From Epinephelus fuscoguttatus (Eukaryota; Chordata; Actinopteri; Perciformes; Serranidae), in NCBI RefSeq assembly GCF_011397635.1, contig NC_064759.1, positions 17,508,428 through 17,572,427 on the forward strand: DNA of 64,000 nucleotides, given 5' to 3'. Shown here in pieces: positions 1 through 13,700 of this stretch. Below the pieces are notes generated by a model that was not told the DNA's origin, did no database searches, and saw nothing but the letters and a program-made list of their open reading frames with translations. Every line of letters begins with the position of its first letter. Positions within the stretch are counted from its first letter, which is position 1. Position numbers and translations under genes: made by a program.

Positions 1-1230
1 GCTGAGAGAGCACCGTCTCTGATGTAGGAGCTAAAAAAGTCTCTCAAAACAGCGTTGTAAGAACCACAATCATTCCTTGTTCCTTGCAGTGCAGACCCAG
101 CAAAAAGAGGGGAAAAGTTTCTCTGGTTTTAAAACACCCTGAGACACCTTTCCGTTTCCACTGCATCTGAAGAACTGTGGAAATGGGGCACATGAGGCCT
201 TTGACTGATTGAAAAATGAAATGCAATTTTCACACAAAAGAGAACAACACCTCTCTGTGTCATGAGGATATTATTAAAAGTAAACCTTCAAATAGTAATT
301 GGACAGTAGGGAAAATCCTTCTGTGTCTTCTCTGCTCCCTGCTGCTTCACCCTTAAACCTGAGAAGATGATTGGTTTGTCAGATTAAAAAAGTTGGCACT
401 ACACTTTCTATAAGGCCCTATAGTAGGTATATTCAGCATTAACTGTGCACATAACCAGTCTACTGCCAGGCACACAGAGACAACTCCAGCAGGAGATGGA
501 GAAAATCAAGCGCACTGGACTAGAGAGCCGGAGAGGGAACAGTGATTGGAAGAGAGCACAACAGAGCAAGAAGGAAATGAAGAGGCAGAGAGGAAAAGAT
601 GGAGTCAGCAGTGCCACGCTGGCAGGAAGGCTCTCTCCTGGCATTTTGCCAACCGGAGGGAGGGGTGGTGTTGTTGGTGGGGGGTTGCACAGCGGAAGGA
701 GGAAGGGGAGAGAAGAGGCCAGAGGGTTATCGTTGCTGGATAGCTCCTGCCCTGGACACGGTTAAAGAAAGAAAGCAAGAGATCTGGGGGAAAGTTAATC
801 TATCCTTGACCCTGTGGCCAACTACAATGTGTTATCCTCTACAAGAAGCGAGTCAGACAGAGAGGGAGAGGAGGCCAGCAAGAGGGCAGGAGACTGTCTA
901 ACTTCATCTTGTCAGAACAGAGGAAAAAAATGAACAACAGAAATGAAAGGAGATGCACTGTGCACGAGCAGCACTCGTCCTGTGGATATAACCACGTTAT
1001 CAGTGGAGAAGACACAAAAAGCCTGCAAAGCACTCTCTATCAAAGACACGAAAATTCGACTTCAGACTCACTCAGTTACTATCACACACTTGGATCTTTA
1101 TCTCCAATGCACAAAAGATTCATTCACTCTATTCATTACTGCCAGCAGTCATTTCTCTATTGCCCTCGCACTTCTCCCACACTCTTGCACCCACTGACCC
1201 CCGCCTCCCGTTCGACCACAACACTGACCT
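1..1230. other. Upstream sequence without recognised exons
   Basis: No exon of the ARHGEF1 RGS-like domain was recognised here. Purine-rich stretches at about 480-900 give short open frames with no recognisable protein. This may be an upstream intron of arhgef1 or the 5' flank of an internal promoter. Confidence 0.4.
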
Positions 1231-1402
1231 TTCTCATTGGTCTCTCCGGTCATGACAATGAGGAAACCAGGCTGTTTCATTGGATTATGCAGGGAATTCC
1301 CAGGGAAACCCCTCCCACCCTTTATGTTCAGAGCAAAACATGAGTATCCAATTTCCTCAGTCTTGCCTGCATGTTGCATCAGACAAAAACACACTTAAAT
1401 AG
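1231..1402 (+). promoter_or_regulatory. Putative arhgef1 internal promoter with two abutting NF-kappaB consensus sites
   Basis: Two inverted CCAAT boxes (ATTGG at 1236-1240 and 1279-1283) precede GGGAATTCCC at 1292-1301 and GGGAAACCCC at 1303-1312. Both decamers satisfy the consensus GGGRNWYYCC and are separated by one base. A weak TATA-like TTAAATA lies at about 1395-1401. The cluster is 370-540 bases upstream of the proposed first-exon ATG at 1774. The motifs are seen directly; promoter function is inferred. Confidence 0.4.
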
Positions 1403-1773
1403 ACATTTCCGCTGTGCTGGACCATTTCTGACACCGGACTCCCTTTGCAGACAGTGTACCAGAGCAGAGAAAGTTTTAGACAGTCTTGAGGCAGTAGTTT
1501 GAATTATTTGCAGATCTTCCAGAGTGCAAGTTGATTTTTTTAAATAAGAGCAGACAGAGGTGCAGCTTTTGATGCATCTCTTACTTTTTTAATCTTTTTT
1601 TTTTTCTTTTCTCATTTTTTTTTGTTGCAAATTTTAGAATATGTTCAATAGCTTTTGCTCTGAACACAAAAACACAACAATCAGTTCTGAGTTGGATCAG
1701 GAAAAGCTTAGTCACTTCAGATTCCACCGGCCCAAAACACAGTTAATACTCAGTCGAGCAAGAGAAAGGGAAA

Positions 1774-1793
1774 ATGCTACTTAAAAAGGAGAG
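1774..1793 (+). other. arhgef1: Proposed alternative first coding exon of arhgef1
   Basis: A 20-base stretch begins with ATG, encodes MLLKKE plus two bases, and is followed by a good donor (GAG|gtgagc). It leaves phase 2, exactly what the 1889 exon needs to read RPSIVSDEEK. An in-frame TAA lies about 24 bases upstream of the ATG, so this would be a true start and not a read-through internal exon. The resulting protein lacks the RGS-like domain that normally binds G-alpha-12/13. The phase match alone has a one-in-three chance of being accidental. An internal exon using an acceptor near 1753 is a weaker alternative, since the tract before it is poor in pyrimidines. Confidence 0.4.
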
Positions 1794-4700
1794 GTGAGCG
1801 TGATGCTGCAAGATGCGTGAGTCTGTTTTTGATTTGGTCCCTTTACAAAAGCAACATCACTGACACTTGTCTCTCTTTTTTTTTTCAGACCTTCAATTGT
1901 CTCGGACGAGGAAAAATGGTGAGTGAAGTTTTTTCTTTTCTGTAAAGTTAAAAAATATTTGCATGAGAGTTCTGCTTGACTGAGCATTTGTGCATGTGAA
2001 GCTGATTTGAACTGTGCATGCCTGGGTGTGGTCAAACCACAAGATTTTTGCATACTGGCTCAAGTGCACCAGATTCAGAGAGTTCACATTCAGCTGAGTT
2101 CTTCTATAGAAAACGTCCTTTCTACAAGTACATATGTCATCGTAATGTGTTTAGGGACATTGTCACTGCACCTCAGAAAGATTTTAATACATTCTTAAAT
2201 TTCTCACGTCGTGATTAACGTGATGCACGTACCGTGAATTATTAAACCTTGTCATGCACTTTGTATGCTTTCTCCTAACCATTTGGGTCCTTTGTGATTA
2301 CAGTTCTTTATGTTGCAGTCAGTGTATTCAGACAGCATGCTCTGTAAAACAGAGACACTTGTGCTTTTGTTGTTTGCACATCCCCAGAGGCTCCTCCCTC
2401 ACTCTTTTCCCCTTCCAACTCCTCTTATTTCTCCCAACTCCTCCTTTGTCTTTCTCTGTCACGTTTTCTCTCCTCCCCACTCTTTTTCCAACTCCTCCTC
2501 CTCCTCCCTTCTCCTCCCTGAACATATCCAACTCTCCACCTCCCCTCTTCCCACCTCTTTACATCTGCCCATCTCCATTTTTTAATCCTCATTGCAAAGT
2601 CCATTTTGTGCAAGTCTCTCAGCGTTCTCCTCAGTGGCACCAGAGACTATGCAAATATACTTTGTTTCAGCCTTTAATGTGAAATACACTGAGGACAGAT
2701 GCGTCTATAAGAACTGTACTGCCATGAATTTAAATAAGTTTAATTATAGCCAAAAAATCCTGCAAAACAGAACATTAACACAAGAGTAAAAGCAGCCTTA
2801 GGTTTTATTAATGAGCATCTTTCTCTAACTTCTCCCGTAGCCAATCCATCTTTTCAGCGGTGGCCTTCTTTATGAAGCACCTTGGGGTTAAAACCAGGGC
2901 AGTTGACAGTAAGAAGTCCAGAGGAGGCTTCTTCAGGAGACAGCTGGTAAAGGTAAGCTACCATCACATCCTGTCAGGGAAACTAAATTTAAAACAATCA
3001 GTAATCAGACAGGTGAATAAATGCACAGCACTGTCCTTATAAAACCTTTAAGGGCTGCAGGAATACAAATGCTTCTGCACAGATTTGACTTCTTTTTAAT
3101 GTGGCCTTCTCCCTTGCTCTCATCTGTGTTATCTCTCAAGAATAAGAAGGATGAATCCACAAAGGGCAAGCCCAGAGGGGTGTTCCCCGGCATCCCCAGC
3201 TGGATTGGAGGCACCAGTATGTATTACCTTTTTGTGTCTTAGCAAACATCACACATGAGCCCTGTATTTCATTTCTATCCATTTCTAAATGATATTCGAA
3301 AGTATCCTACATTTACAGATTGCATAAATATTTATGATAGTGTATGATACTGACATATAACTACATGTGGTATCTTTAAATATTGATGTCAATGAATGGC
3401 CTGGATATGAGAACATGTTGTCCTGCCCTTCTTTCCTGTTACAGCTGACGTCAAACCTAAAACGGAGGCTGAAGGTACTAGTCGTCCGGAGTTCCCCGCC
3501 CCCCCTTTTATCTGTAGAATGGTCACATCCCAACTAATCAACCCTTTAGCATGTCTGCATGTCCCAAATCAAACTGGGAGGGGATGTGTTCTGTTTTTCA
3601 GGGGTGGTTGTTTGAAGAATTATGTTTTGTATATTTTGTAATCACCAGAAAAACCCTCACACATGGCTCACATAGTATCTCGCCTGCGGGTTTTTTGGGT
3701 GTCCTCTTGCACCACACTAACCCTCTCATTGACCACAGAGGCCCTGATTGCATCATACTCATCCTGTCTGTTTTTCTGTCTCACAAAGTCCCGTTTTCAC
3801 TGACTGAAGTGCTCTTAGGTCATGTTTTCATGCATCTGCTTTAGGGCTACACGATATGCGGAAAATATGTGATAATGTTGTTGAATCTAACTAACAATAT
3901 TACTTGAGATAAATAAACAGACATTAAATTGTACTCAGTTTTCTCCTGCTTTCAGTATACCGCTAAAATACAACAAACTGCTTGTAGAATTAAAAAAAAT
4001 TAAAGGAAATTATTGAACAAATTGAAAACTGAACATTGTACGAAGCCCCTAAAGTCTCGGAAGGTAATATTTTTTGTATTTTTGTGCGCACAAGATAAAA
4101 GAACATCACCATTCGGGACTTTTGGGGCTCTGTGCAACTAACTGCAAAGGCACCAATTAAAAAAAAGGTTGCATTTTTATGTGCAGTTTTCTACTGATAA
4201 TCTCTTGTTATCTCGGCTAACTCAGAAAATCCCTGCAGTTGCAATGTCTTAATCACGCAACTTGACATCGCAATGGCAATTTAAAAAATTATATATTGTG
4301 CAGCCCTAATTTCCTTCGTCTATAGTCCAGCTCTGTTAAACTTGTTGCTGTCCTCCTGTCTTCAGCTGAAAAGGAGAAAGTGAATCCAGAGCGTAAGGGT
4401 CCAGCGCCTGGCAGATGCTCCTTGACCGACTCTGCAGCTCCTTCCATCCCCAGCAGGAAGCCTGGCTCCACTGGAAGCCCCGCCTCCCTGTCTGGGTTAG
4501 AGATCAGTGATGGGTCGGGCAACAACATCAGCACCACCAACAGCCCCGAGTCTTCGCACATTGATGGTAAACCTGCTCACTGACAAGACTGTAGCCACGC
4601 TAACAGCTCTGTGAGGCAAACCGGTGCTTTAAGCTAAATGCTAACATGCCCACAGTGACAATGCAGACTTGTTAATGTTTAGCAGATATATTGTTTAGGA

Positions 4701-7700
4701 TGAGCACCATCTTAAAATCAGAATATAACGTGATTTTGAATAATCAATTCATAACTGCTTTTTAAAAAATGTGTTAGTTTATTAATTGCTTGCAGTCAAA
4801 CACTAAAAAGTCTGCGATTAAAAGAACCACTATTTTCTCTTTCAGCAGAAAAAACTGCAACACATAACTCCTCGTTTGTTCCCTCTCCCCTTTTCTAATC
4901 TTCCAGGCGTCTCAAGCAATCGCTTAGAGCCTCCGACCCTGTCAGACGGGGGTGACATCTCCCCCGTCGGGTTGGGAGGAGGGCTGACCATCGGCGAGCC
5001 CCTCTCACCCATGGACACTCCCACAGAGGAAAATGTGGAGAAAGGTGACAGGTGAGGAGGAAGGAGTTGGTAATGAAAAAGCTTTCAGGGAAGTGAGATT
5101 ATAACTGCAGTGTAGTAACTGAGAAATAACAAATTACAGGATTAGAGACTGTAATCAGATTATAATTAGACTGTATGGGAGGTGTAAAGACTGCATAGCT
5201 GTAATGCCAAGGGGAAGGGGGAAGTGACACGTCTGAGGTGCTCAGGCTGAGGGAGCGTGGTAAAACTCCCCCAGCAGTCTGTCCCTGCCGTGTGCAAGCT
5301 TTTGTCATGCTGCCCGTTGCTCGCTAGCTAACAGATCCTGCAGGTTTGAGACGGACCCTGACCAGGTGAACTCGGACCCGATCCTACCTTCCAGCCCTTT
5401 GCCTTCCCTGTCCCTCATGCCCTCTCTCCTTCATCTTCTCACAACGGCTCGTGTGCTCTCTTCCTTACATCATCCTGTCCCACTCATGTCCTTTCGTGTG
5501 TGTGTCCTGTTGTGCATCTCCTCGTGTTTACAACAGAGCTTCATTGCAGTTTTTGTTGCATATAGGCATTATTTGTGCAGTTCTGACTCTCTTATTTATT
5601 TTATTGGATTCAGGTACTTGTTGGTCAATGCACTGGTGTTTCCTTCTAGATACACTGAGACAATTGTAATTGCTACGGTTCTATGGCACTGACTATAGAT
5701 GAGGCTCTCTCTGCTGCAACTTTCTGCCCAGTAAACAGGTTTGGCATTTAAGTCAGACATTTTAGCTAACAAATAGAAATGGTGATATTGATAAGTTTGT
5801 CTAAAGCTTTAAAAAATGTGAAGATTGGCTACTTCATCTACAGCAAGGCAGTTCAGTAATCTTCAGACTGTGCAACTATTTATTTAAAGCTTTTATTGGT
5901 AACTTTTATTAAAATATTTTTTGTTATAATTGCCGAAATGGTCTGTATATTCACACAATAGTACATGAGACAGATAATCTGTGAAAAAAATCATTTTCCT
6001 CCAAGAGTCCACTGCACGTCAATGAAAACCAATCAGAGCCAAGGAGTCCCTGACGCCGCCGTCATGAACTGCAGTCAAACTGTCAAACTGAGCAGCGCTG
6101 ATCAAATAAAAATCAAGATTCTGTCACTGCATTGCTTAGTTCTCATCTCAAATGTTTTCGGAAACATGTTTTAGTGTACTGTTTAGCTGTAAAATGAGAA
6201 AGTTTGTGATCCGGCGGCCATGTTGGAAACAGTCGAGCCAAAACGACGCACTGCCCTCCAGCTGGACCACCTTCCTCATTTCACAGCTAAACAGTACACT
6301 AAAATATGTCTCTGAAAACATTTGAGATGGGAAATAAGCAGTGCAGTAACAGAGTCTTGATTCATATTTGATCAGCGCTCACTAGCTTGACAGGTTGAGC
6401 AGTGACTGATATGATTAAGTGCTGCCCGAGAGACTTCTCAGCTCTGATTGGTGGTTTTCCTTCAGCTGCGATGGATTCTAGCAAATTTGAGACACTAAAA
6501 GAAGGAGGAAGAATTTGATTGTCAGACTGTCTCAAGGCCCAGACACTCCAAACCAACATCAAAGAACTAGTAGCAAGGAAGGTCCACTGTTGTGTCGCCT
6601 CACATCGGCGGCGTCTGAGCCACAAAGTTGCACTTGAACACACCGCCTAGACTACAGCCAACAGCCAACTAGGACATATGCTCTGCGCCTGAGTGAGAGG
6701 AAATATCTCTCCATACCAGCAGGTGGCTGCAGTCTGTATTCATCATTAAAAAGGACTGGAAGATTAGCAGGGTGAATTTTCAAGATGCTAGTTAGCCAGT
6801 TAGCACTTTAACAACACAACTACATGTTGAAAGAATAAAAGGATATGTATTTACTGTGCCCTAGGAAACAAAATTACAGACAGTTATGAAGTGTCTCCTA
6901 GCTCAATGGCTAAAACACATAATCTAACCTAATATAACAAGTTTGTTCGATCTCACAGCCCTCCTGACTTTAGCTGTTTGTTTGCTGTGGGCTCCTCCCA
7001 CCTGACACCAATTCAACATGCTGGTAAACAGCCAACAAGGGCTGACTGTGGGCGACAGATGCTCACTGACCACCTGGCATTAACCAACAGCTGACCATCA
7101 GCTTGGTGTATCAGGCCCTCATGCACTACTGTGTGAATGTAGTGACAGTTCCAGACAAAAAGTTATTCTTATAAAAGTCACCAACTTTAGCTTTAATGGT
7201 CAAAAATGGACAATGAGTTTAATTTCATATTTTAGTTTATGTTGCTCGCCCCGTGTGCTTTCCAAGATGTCTGCGTCTGTTGTGGCCAGGGCCCGTCCTT
7301 TGTCCTGCTTGTCTCCACAGTGTGTGCGGTTACATGTTGTGCCAGGGGGGCTTTGGCATCTTATCTGGCATGCTACTCTGACAGCGGTTAGAACTAGCTC
7401 AGGATATCATGTCGGGGGTGTGCATTTGCATGATATGGTTGCTACTGTGGCTAATAGCTGTTGAAAGACGGGTGTGTAACGATGTGGTGTCCCGTGTTTT
7501 TACAGACGGAAGACAAGGTGGGTGTCAGCGCCTTGACTGAGTCATGGACATGCTTCAGGCCTTATACAGATCACACAACACACAAATAACACTTACCCAC
7601 ATACATTCCTCACAGTGAGCCCTGCGCTCCTGACACACGACACAAACATGGCTAAGTATCACGTATCTGCTTGTGAAGGAATTAGAGAAAGCCTGAGTGT

Positions 7701-10700
7701 TGAGATCAGTTGGATGATTTTTAGTGGATGTGAATGCACGTTGTGTGGATTTGTTGACATGAATGACCAGTAAAGTTGCCTTACTGCAAACTCCTGGTAC
7801 AAATATGATGTAGAAGCAATGCATGGGTACTTTAGGAAATGTAGGAAGTGTTGTAAATGAAGCATACTCTGTGTTTTGTAGTCTAACCAGTGTATGCATG
7901 TCATACAATACGTCATGCATATTCATTTATCACTCATTTTCTTTCTCCATCTTTTGTTGATGTGATTCTCTTCTCCTGTCTGTTTTTGCTCTACCAAAAT
8001 CATTTTTCCTCCTCTTAACCCTCATTATTAACACAAATGTCTGTGCACACTGGCTGCACATGGCTGTTGTCACTGCCTTTATCTCCTGTCCTTCCTGTGG
8101 CATATCTTTGTTTCCTCCTTCTTCACGTCTGTTCTCATTTTCTCCTCGTCAACCCCGTTTCCTCTTTAACTTTTCCTAATCCATCTGTCCTCTCTTGCAT
8201 TTGTTCCTACTTTTCTTTCTACCCCAATTCCTCCTCCTCTCTCCTCTGTCCCTTTCTTTTCTTCATCCCTCCCTCACCCTCTCCCTCCTTCCCTCCCTAC
8301 AGTAGGAAAGTGGGGCGTAGCGAGAGTGCCCGCGTGGACCGGCACTCCTCTCGCCGCCGTGGCTCTTCCCGGGCCAAACAGTCTCGCTCCCGTAGTGATG
8401 TGGACCTGCAGCCGCCTTCTTCCACGACAACATCACCTGCCCCGCTCACCCCCCAGCACCTCCATCCGTAAGATGGACAAACCCCCGTACTAATGGCTCT
8501 CTGGTCGGAGAGGTGCACCACAGGGACAGACAGGCTGTCAAACACTGGCAGATAAAACAGGATGAGGGCAGCAGTTCTGAAATAATCAGAAAGCAGATAA
8601 ATAAAACAGTTGGTAATAATGAGAATATCGATGGATCAAGCACACCTGGCTCATACAGAACTGATCGATAGATTGCTTTGAAAGTGTATTTAAATTAATC
8701 CATGTGAATCAATAAGACTGACAGGTTCACTGACTCATTATTCGCCCTCAGAGAGATCTGAAGTCTTATGTGAGGGACAGACAGTGACTTACAGTTAAAC
8801 AGCACTCTTATTTTCAGTGGAAGGTCAGACGCTTAGCTCTGTAGAGACATGATTAGTGATCAGTAGTAAGCATTAGTTGCTAACCTTTTATTAAGGGTTA
8901 GTTTATTTGCTGTTAGCTGACTATAAATTCCAGACACAGTCAGTTGTATTTTGCCTGGACTCAGAGGGGAATGTCCTGAAAATGAACATGACCCAGAGTG
9001 AGCCAGCAGGGGTCAAGTTCAGTCAAAGATCTCAGTACATTTCTCTTGTATTTTTTCTTGAGCAGTCCCTACAATGACAGCTGCTGTCATCATGAAGGTC
9101 CAGTGGAGAGTGGCTTTGTGCAAATAAAGGCCAACAGACGAATAACAACAAGACTAGAAGAGAAAAAAAACACATAAAATTGTAATGGTGTGGATTAAAG
9201 ATACGATAATAAGAATAATACGATAATAAGTGGATCATGTGACGGTTACTGTGCAACACAAAACTGTCACGACTCTTAATCTAAAGGACGTTGACTTGTA
9301 GTTGAAAAGCTTCAGTTTGATTTAACCTATATTATTAGCAGTTATTTGTCTTTGTAAGATATATATTGTAAGATTTTGCAAAGGTGTATCAACCTTTCGG
9401 GGTCCAAGGGCATTTTCCATTTATATATCTTTTTTAAAGTACTTGCAGATAACATGACGCCATATGTTTCATATCAACATTTGTGGAAAAGTTCCACTTC
9501 GATGTATAATGAGGCCTCAATTTGTTTCAATACAAAATAGATAAAATAAAAATAGGTAAATAGTCACTTTTTAATTCTTCAAATCTCTTGTGAAAACATT
9601 ATGAGCTGTTGAAGTAACAAAATTAATTAACAAAAATGCATTTTGAGAGGTAAGAAAATGGCTGTAAAGTGAAAAAAAGAGTGATTAATATCAATTAATT
9701 TGATCAATTTAAAGATAATTTGATTAAAACAGTTGTTAAATGATGAAAACAGTCATGTTTCATTTTCCTCGTCTTAGATTCATCACAGCATTGCCATTTA
9801 TTGTTTCAGGAAAGTGGCCTCAGGGATGCGAGGGATGACAGTTTTTCAATCTATTTGATAAACTCGATGGACATTTTATTTGAAACAGTGTCACCCAACT
9901 AACATTCATTGTTTATAGCAAGCAATTTTTTGTACTGCCGCCCAAAATCTCAATGAAAACCACGCCCACTGACGAGTTTTTGGATCGCAACTTGTAGGCC
10001 AGGCTTCCTCGTGAGCTTTTACCTTGGCAGGATGGTGGCAAAACGTGAGAGGGAAGCGAGAGAATTCCTCATACAAACACTCCAATGGTCTGCTAACAAT
10101 GTTTTTCACTATTACATTCTATCATTTACTGAAAACGTGAAAGCAAGCGGTGTGGTAATACATCCTAATCAAGCTAGTTTGTGATGCTGCAGTGAAAGTG
10201 GATCGACAGTGTAAGAGCAGAGTTCAGTAGCCTTTAACTGCTCATTAAAGTGACAATAAGATGCATCTCCTTCGTTAGAATGATCTCAGTTGCAGACTAT
10301 ATATAGCTTTCTCATCACATAAAATGTAATACTTTAACAGTGTCTTAGTTAAATAGTTGGCTTTGATCTGATGACTTGTAGAGGAAAACGATGAAACATG
10401 GCTCTGTTTTTTATCATATGAGGACTGTTTTAATCAAACTGGGTCGAAATTAATCAAATCATTTGATAATTTATCACTTTATTTCTCAATTCACATGTAT
10501 TTTTATTGCCTCTATGTTAATCAGTTACTTTTGTTACTTCCACCTCTCATAAAACATACCTTTAATCATGTGGACCACTTGTTTGGGTGCGCAAAATGGG
10601 TTTACCAAAGTCTTAGGTTCACAAAAGTACTGTAATATCATATGTAATATGTATATGATAGGCTACAGCAAAAGCAGTAGGACATTGCTAGATAGCAAGA

Positions 10701-13700
10701 TTCTCAGGTTAGCCATTATGATCGTGACATCATCCAATGTTAAGACATCCCTGGTGTCATTTATAAGAAATGCAACTACCAGGTCACAGCTACTGCTGTT
10801 CCACAGCCAACAACCTCCACTGGTGCCACCCACCATCACTTGATAGCCACCTGGGTCATACTTGAGTTACGCTGTACAGTAGGATCCATCCTAAATTATC
10901 ACTCTCCCACGTCCTTCGTTCCTCAGCTCCGACGGACCGGTTACATTCCCTGAAGGGCCCGGCCACTCCCCCACCAGCCCCTCCCCACAGCTGGACGAGG
11001 TGGATCCACGCCTCCTGGAGTTTGAGCAGGACCCGCCCAACTGGAGGGAGCTGGCTCCCCCTGAGGCCCTGTCTAGTCTCAGCAAGAAGGAGACCAAGAG
11101 GCAGGAGGTCATCAATGGTGAGGAGAGGAGAGGAGCGATGAAGCAGCACTTCATGAGAAGGAAATTAATAGATATAGATGGTTTCTTTCTTATGCCGTGT
11201 CTACTCTCTGTTTCCTCTCAGAGTTGTTTGCGACGGAGCACGCCCATGTGCGGATGCTAAGTGTCCTTCAGATGGTCTTCTCAAAGCCCCTGGAGAGAGA
11301 GGAGCTCCTGACCTCCCCTGAGGTGGCCGCCATCTTCCCCAACCTGGATGAGATCATTGAGATGCACTGTGAGTGCTGCTGCAAGGAGGCCTTGTCTGAC
11401 CTGAGTTTGTGTCCTCCCCAGAGAACTGGGATGCTACTAGTGCTCGCCTTCACCCAACAAGCAGATCATTATGTAGTGAATCTAAATTTGTGTGTTCTGA
11501 GCGTGAAACTTTTTTTTTAATGTGTATTTGTTGCAAGTGATAAAGTTAACTTCCTGTACAACTCGCCTAAGTCAAGAATAATTCAGACATCAGAAATAGT
11601 TGCATCACTTACAAAAAATATTCGGTGCCTGTTGAATAAAGAAGAGTTGCTCACTGTACTTCAAATGTAAATTATTCATTTGTTTCCCTTTGGCTGTGAA
11701 CGCAGATAACTTCTACGAGAACTTGAAGAAACTGCGTCTGGATGACAACTTCATAGTCAAATCTATCAGCACCACAGTGCTCAACAGAGTGAGTCATCAT
11801 AATCCTTCTCTTTATATTATTCCATCTCTCTTTTCTCTCAGCGTGTATGTTGCTGTAACAAAACCTCAATAGATATCTGCTGACAGTTTAATTCAACACA
11901 ACTCGGCAGTAGTTGTGCCAAAATCTGATTTTGTTGGTTGCACAAATGCTGAAAGCTGTTTATCTATAAAAGTAAAATATTGGCTGTAACAGTCAGACCG
12001 TTATATGAGTTGTCTTTGCTCTATACCTTTTCCAGCTCTTTCTCCATCTGTCCATCTCTTTATTCCTCTCATTCTTTTTTTACTATTGGCTATTACAACA
12101 CAGTGATGTTTTGTGTTTGTGTTTTCCAGTTTGAAGGTACAGAGGGAGAGTGGTTCCAGAAATTGACAGCCCGGTTCTGCAGTCATCAGTCGTGGGCCTT
12201 GGACCAGATCAAGAGCAGGCAGAAGAAAGAGCCACGCTTCAACTCTTTCATACAGGTACACACACACAGATCATACACACACACAGATGCATGGACATGC
12301 AAGAGGTCACACGGGTGGTCCAGTCCATACATGTGCTCTCACACACTCTGTGTGTATGTTTAATCCCAGGAGGCAGAGAGTAAGCCCCAGTGCCGCAGGC
12401 TGCAGCTCAAGGACATCATTCCCATAGAGATGCAGAGACTGACCAAATACCCGCTGCTGCTGGAAAATATTGCCAAGAGCACAGGTGTGTGTTTGGATGC
12501 GTGTGTCTGTCCCATGCCTGGTTGTGGCTCACAATAGTGTCAGTACTCTTCCTGTGTAGACATCTTTATTAGACCTTGAAGCTTTCACTGATGACAGATA
12601 ACCTTATTATGCTACTGATTAAAATGTGAAATAGACAAAATCCTCTGTCACGCTATATTTAATTTCATATCATAATAGTAGCAGGGTTGCACCCAACTCA
12701 GAATTCTGTCAGTCGAATCGGATTTGGTTGTTCAATATGAAAATTTGACTATTTATATAGTTAACAAGCCAAGATGGCCCTTTAAGCTAATGTGAGCTAA
12801 CTACGCTAATGATGATCAGAAATGTGCAACAACACTAGATATCAAACAAAAGTCAGAGACTGTATCGTATTAAGCTGATGTTATGAAGAAGTTGTTATGC
12901 ACACAAACCTTGCACACTGAGTCTGAAGTGTTTTATTGTTGTATTCGTCGTGAAAATTCTCAATGTGTGTCAAAATAAAAAGACACATTTCCTCCTTTGC
13001 CTATCTGTACTGGAGTTACCTATCTGGCTGTCACCATTCCCTCCCTGTCTTTCATTTGCCACCACGGTTGCATGAAGGAGCAGAGCTGTCCTCCGCATTC
13101 TGTGTGCTGTCTACATCCTCCTCTTCTTCTTCATCATCCACCCTGAATATTAATATCTGATCTGAATTATGAACTCTGTTTTGTAGCAGCTGTGTCACCA
13201 CATTTTTTCTCACTGATTCTTGGTCAAACGTGTCTTAATAACTCTGACGGATGCAAAAACACATAAAAGCGAGCCTGTTCCAAAAATTTTAATGATGGAC
13301 AAACGTTTCAGACTCAGTGTGCAAACATGATTAACACAACGTGAGGTATGTCTTTTTAGACGTGCGACAATTTCGGATGAAAAAACAGACTAAGTGTGCA
13401 AAGGCCTTTAATCAGACCGCCCTGGGTCTGGGTCTTAAGCTGCCAGTACCAGAGAGAGGAGTGCTCACTCTGCAGCTAAATCTGCAGACTGAAACATGAC
13501 TGACGGGAAACTAAGGGGTCTTTAACTGAAGATCTGAGTGTTTGACTTTCAGAGGCCTGCCCTAGATATCAGTATGCTGCATTTTTGGGAAATCGACAGG
13601 AATTTCTGTTGTTTCAGCAGATTACATACTTGACCATTTGAGACACTTCATTACATTGATGCAAAAATCCTATAGTGCTTTACTACATCCAGATATCTTA

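Noticed and set aside
445..1343. Overlapping open frames upstream of arhgef1
   Set aside because: Several frames overlap in different phases with biased composition. None matches the ARHGEF1 RGS-like domain or has coherent splice sites.
2254..2682. 142-codon frame rich in Pro, Ser and Phe
   Set aside because: Produced by the intronic pyrimidine tract. The flanking arhgef1 exons splice cleanly across it.
7506..7517. 12-base micro-exon (TEDK) between TACAG and GTGGGT in arhgef1
   Set aside because: It does not repair the phase left by the 5344-5365 block and its donor is weak; no homologous residues are known to me.
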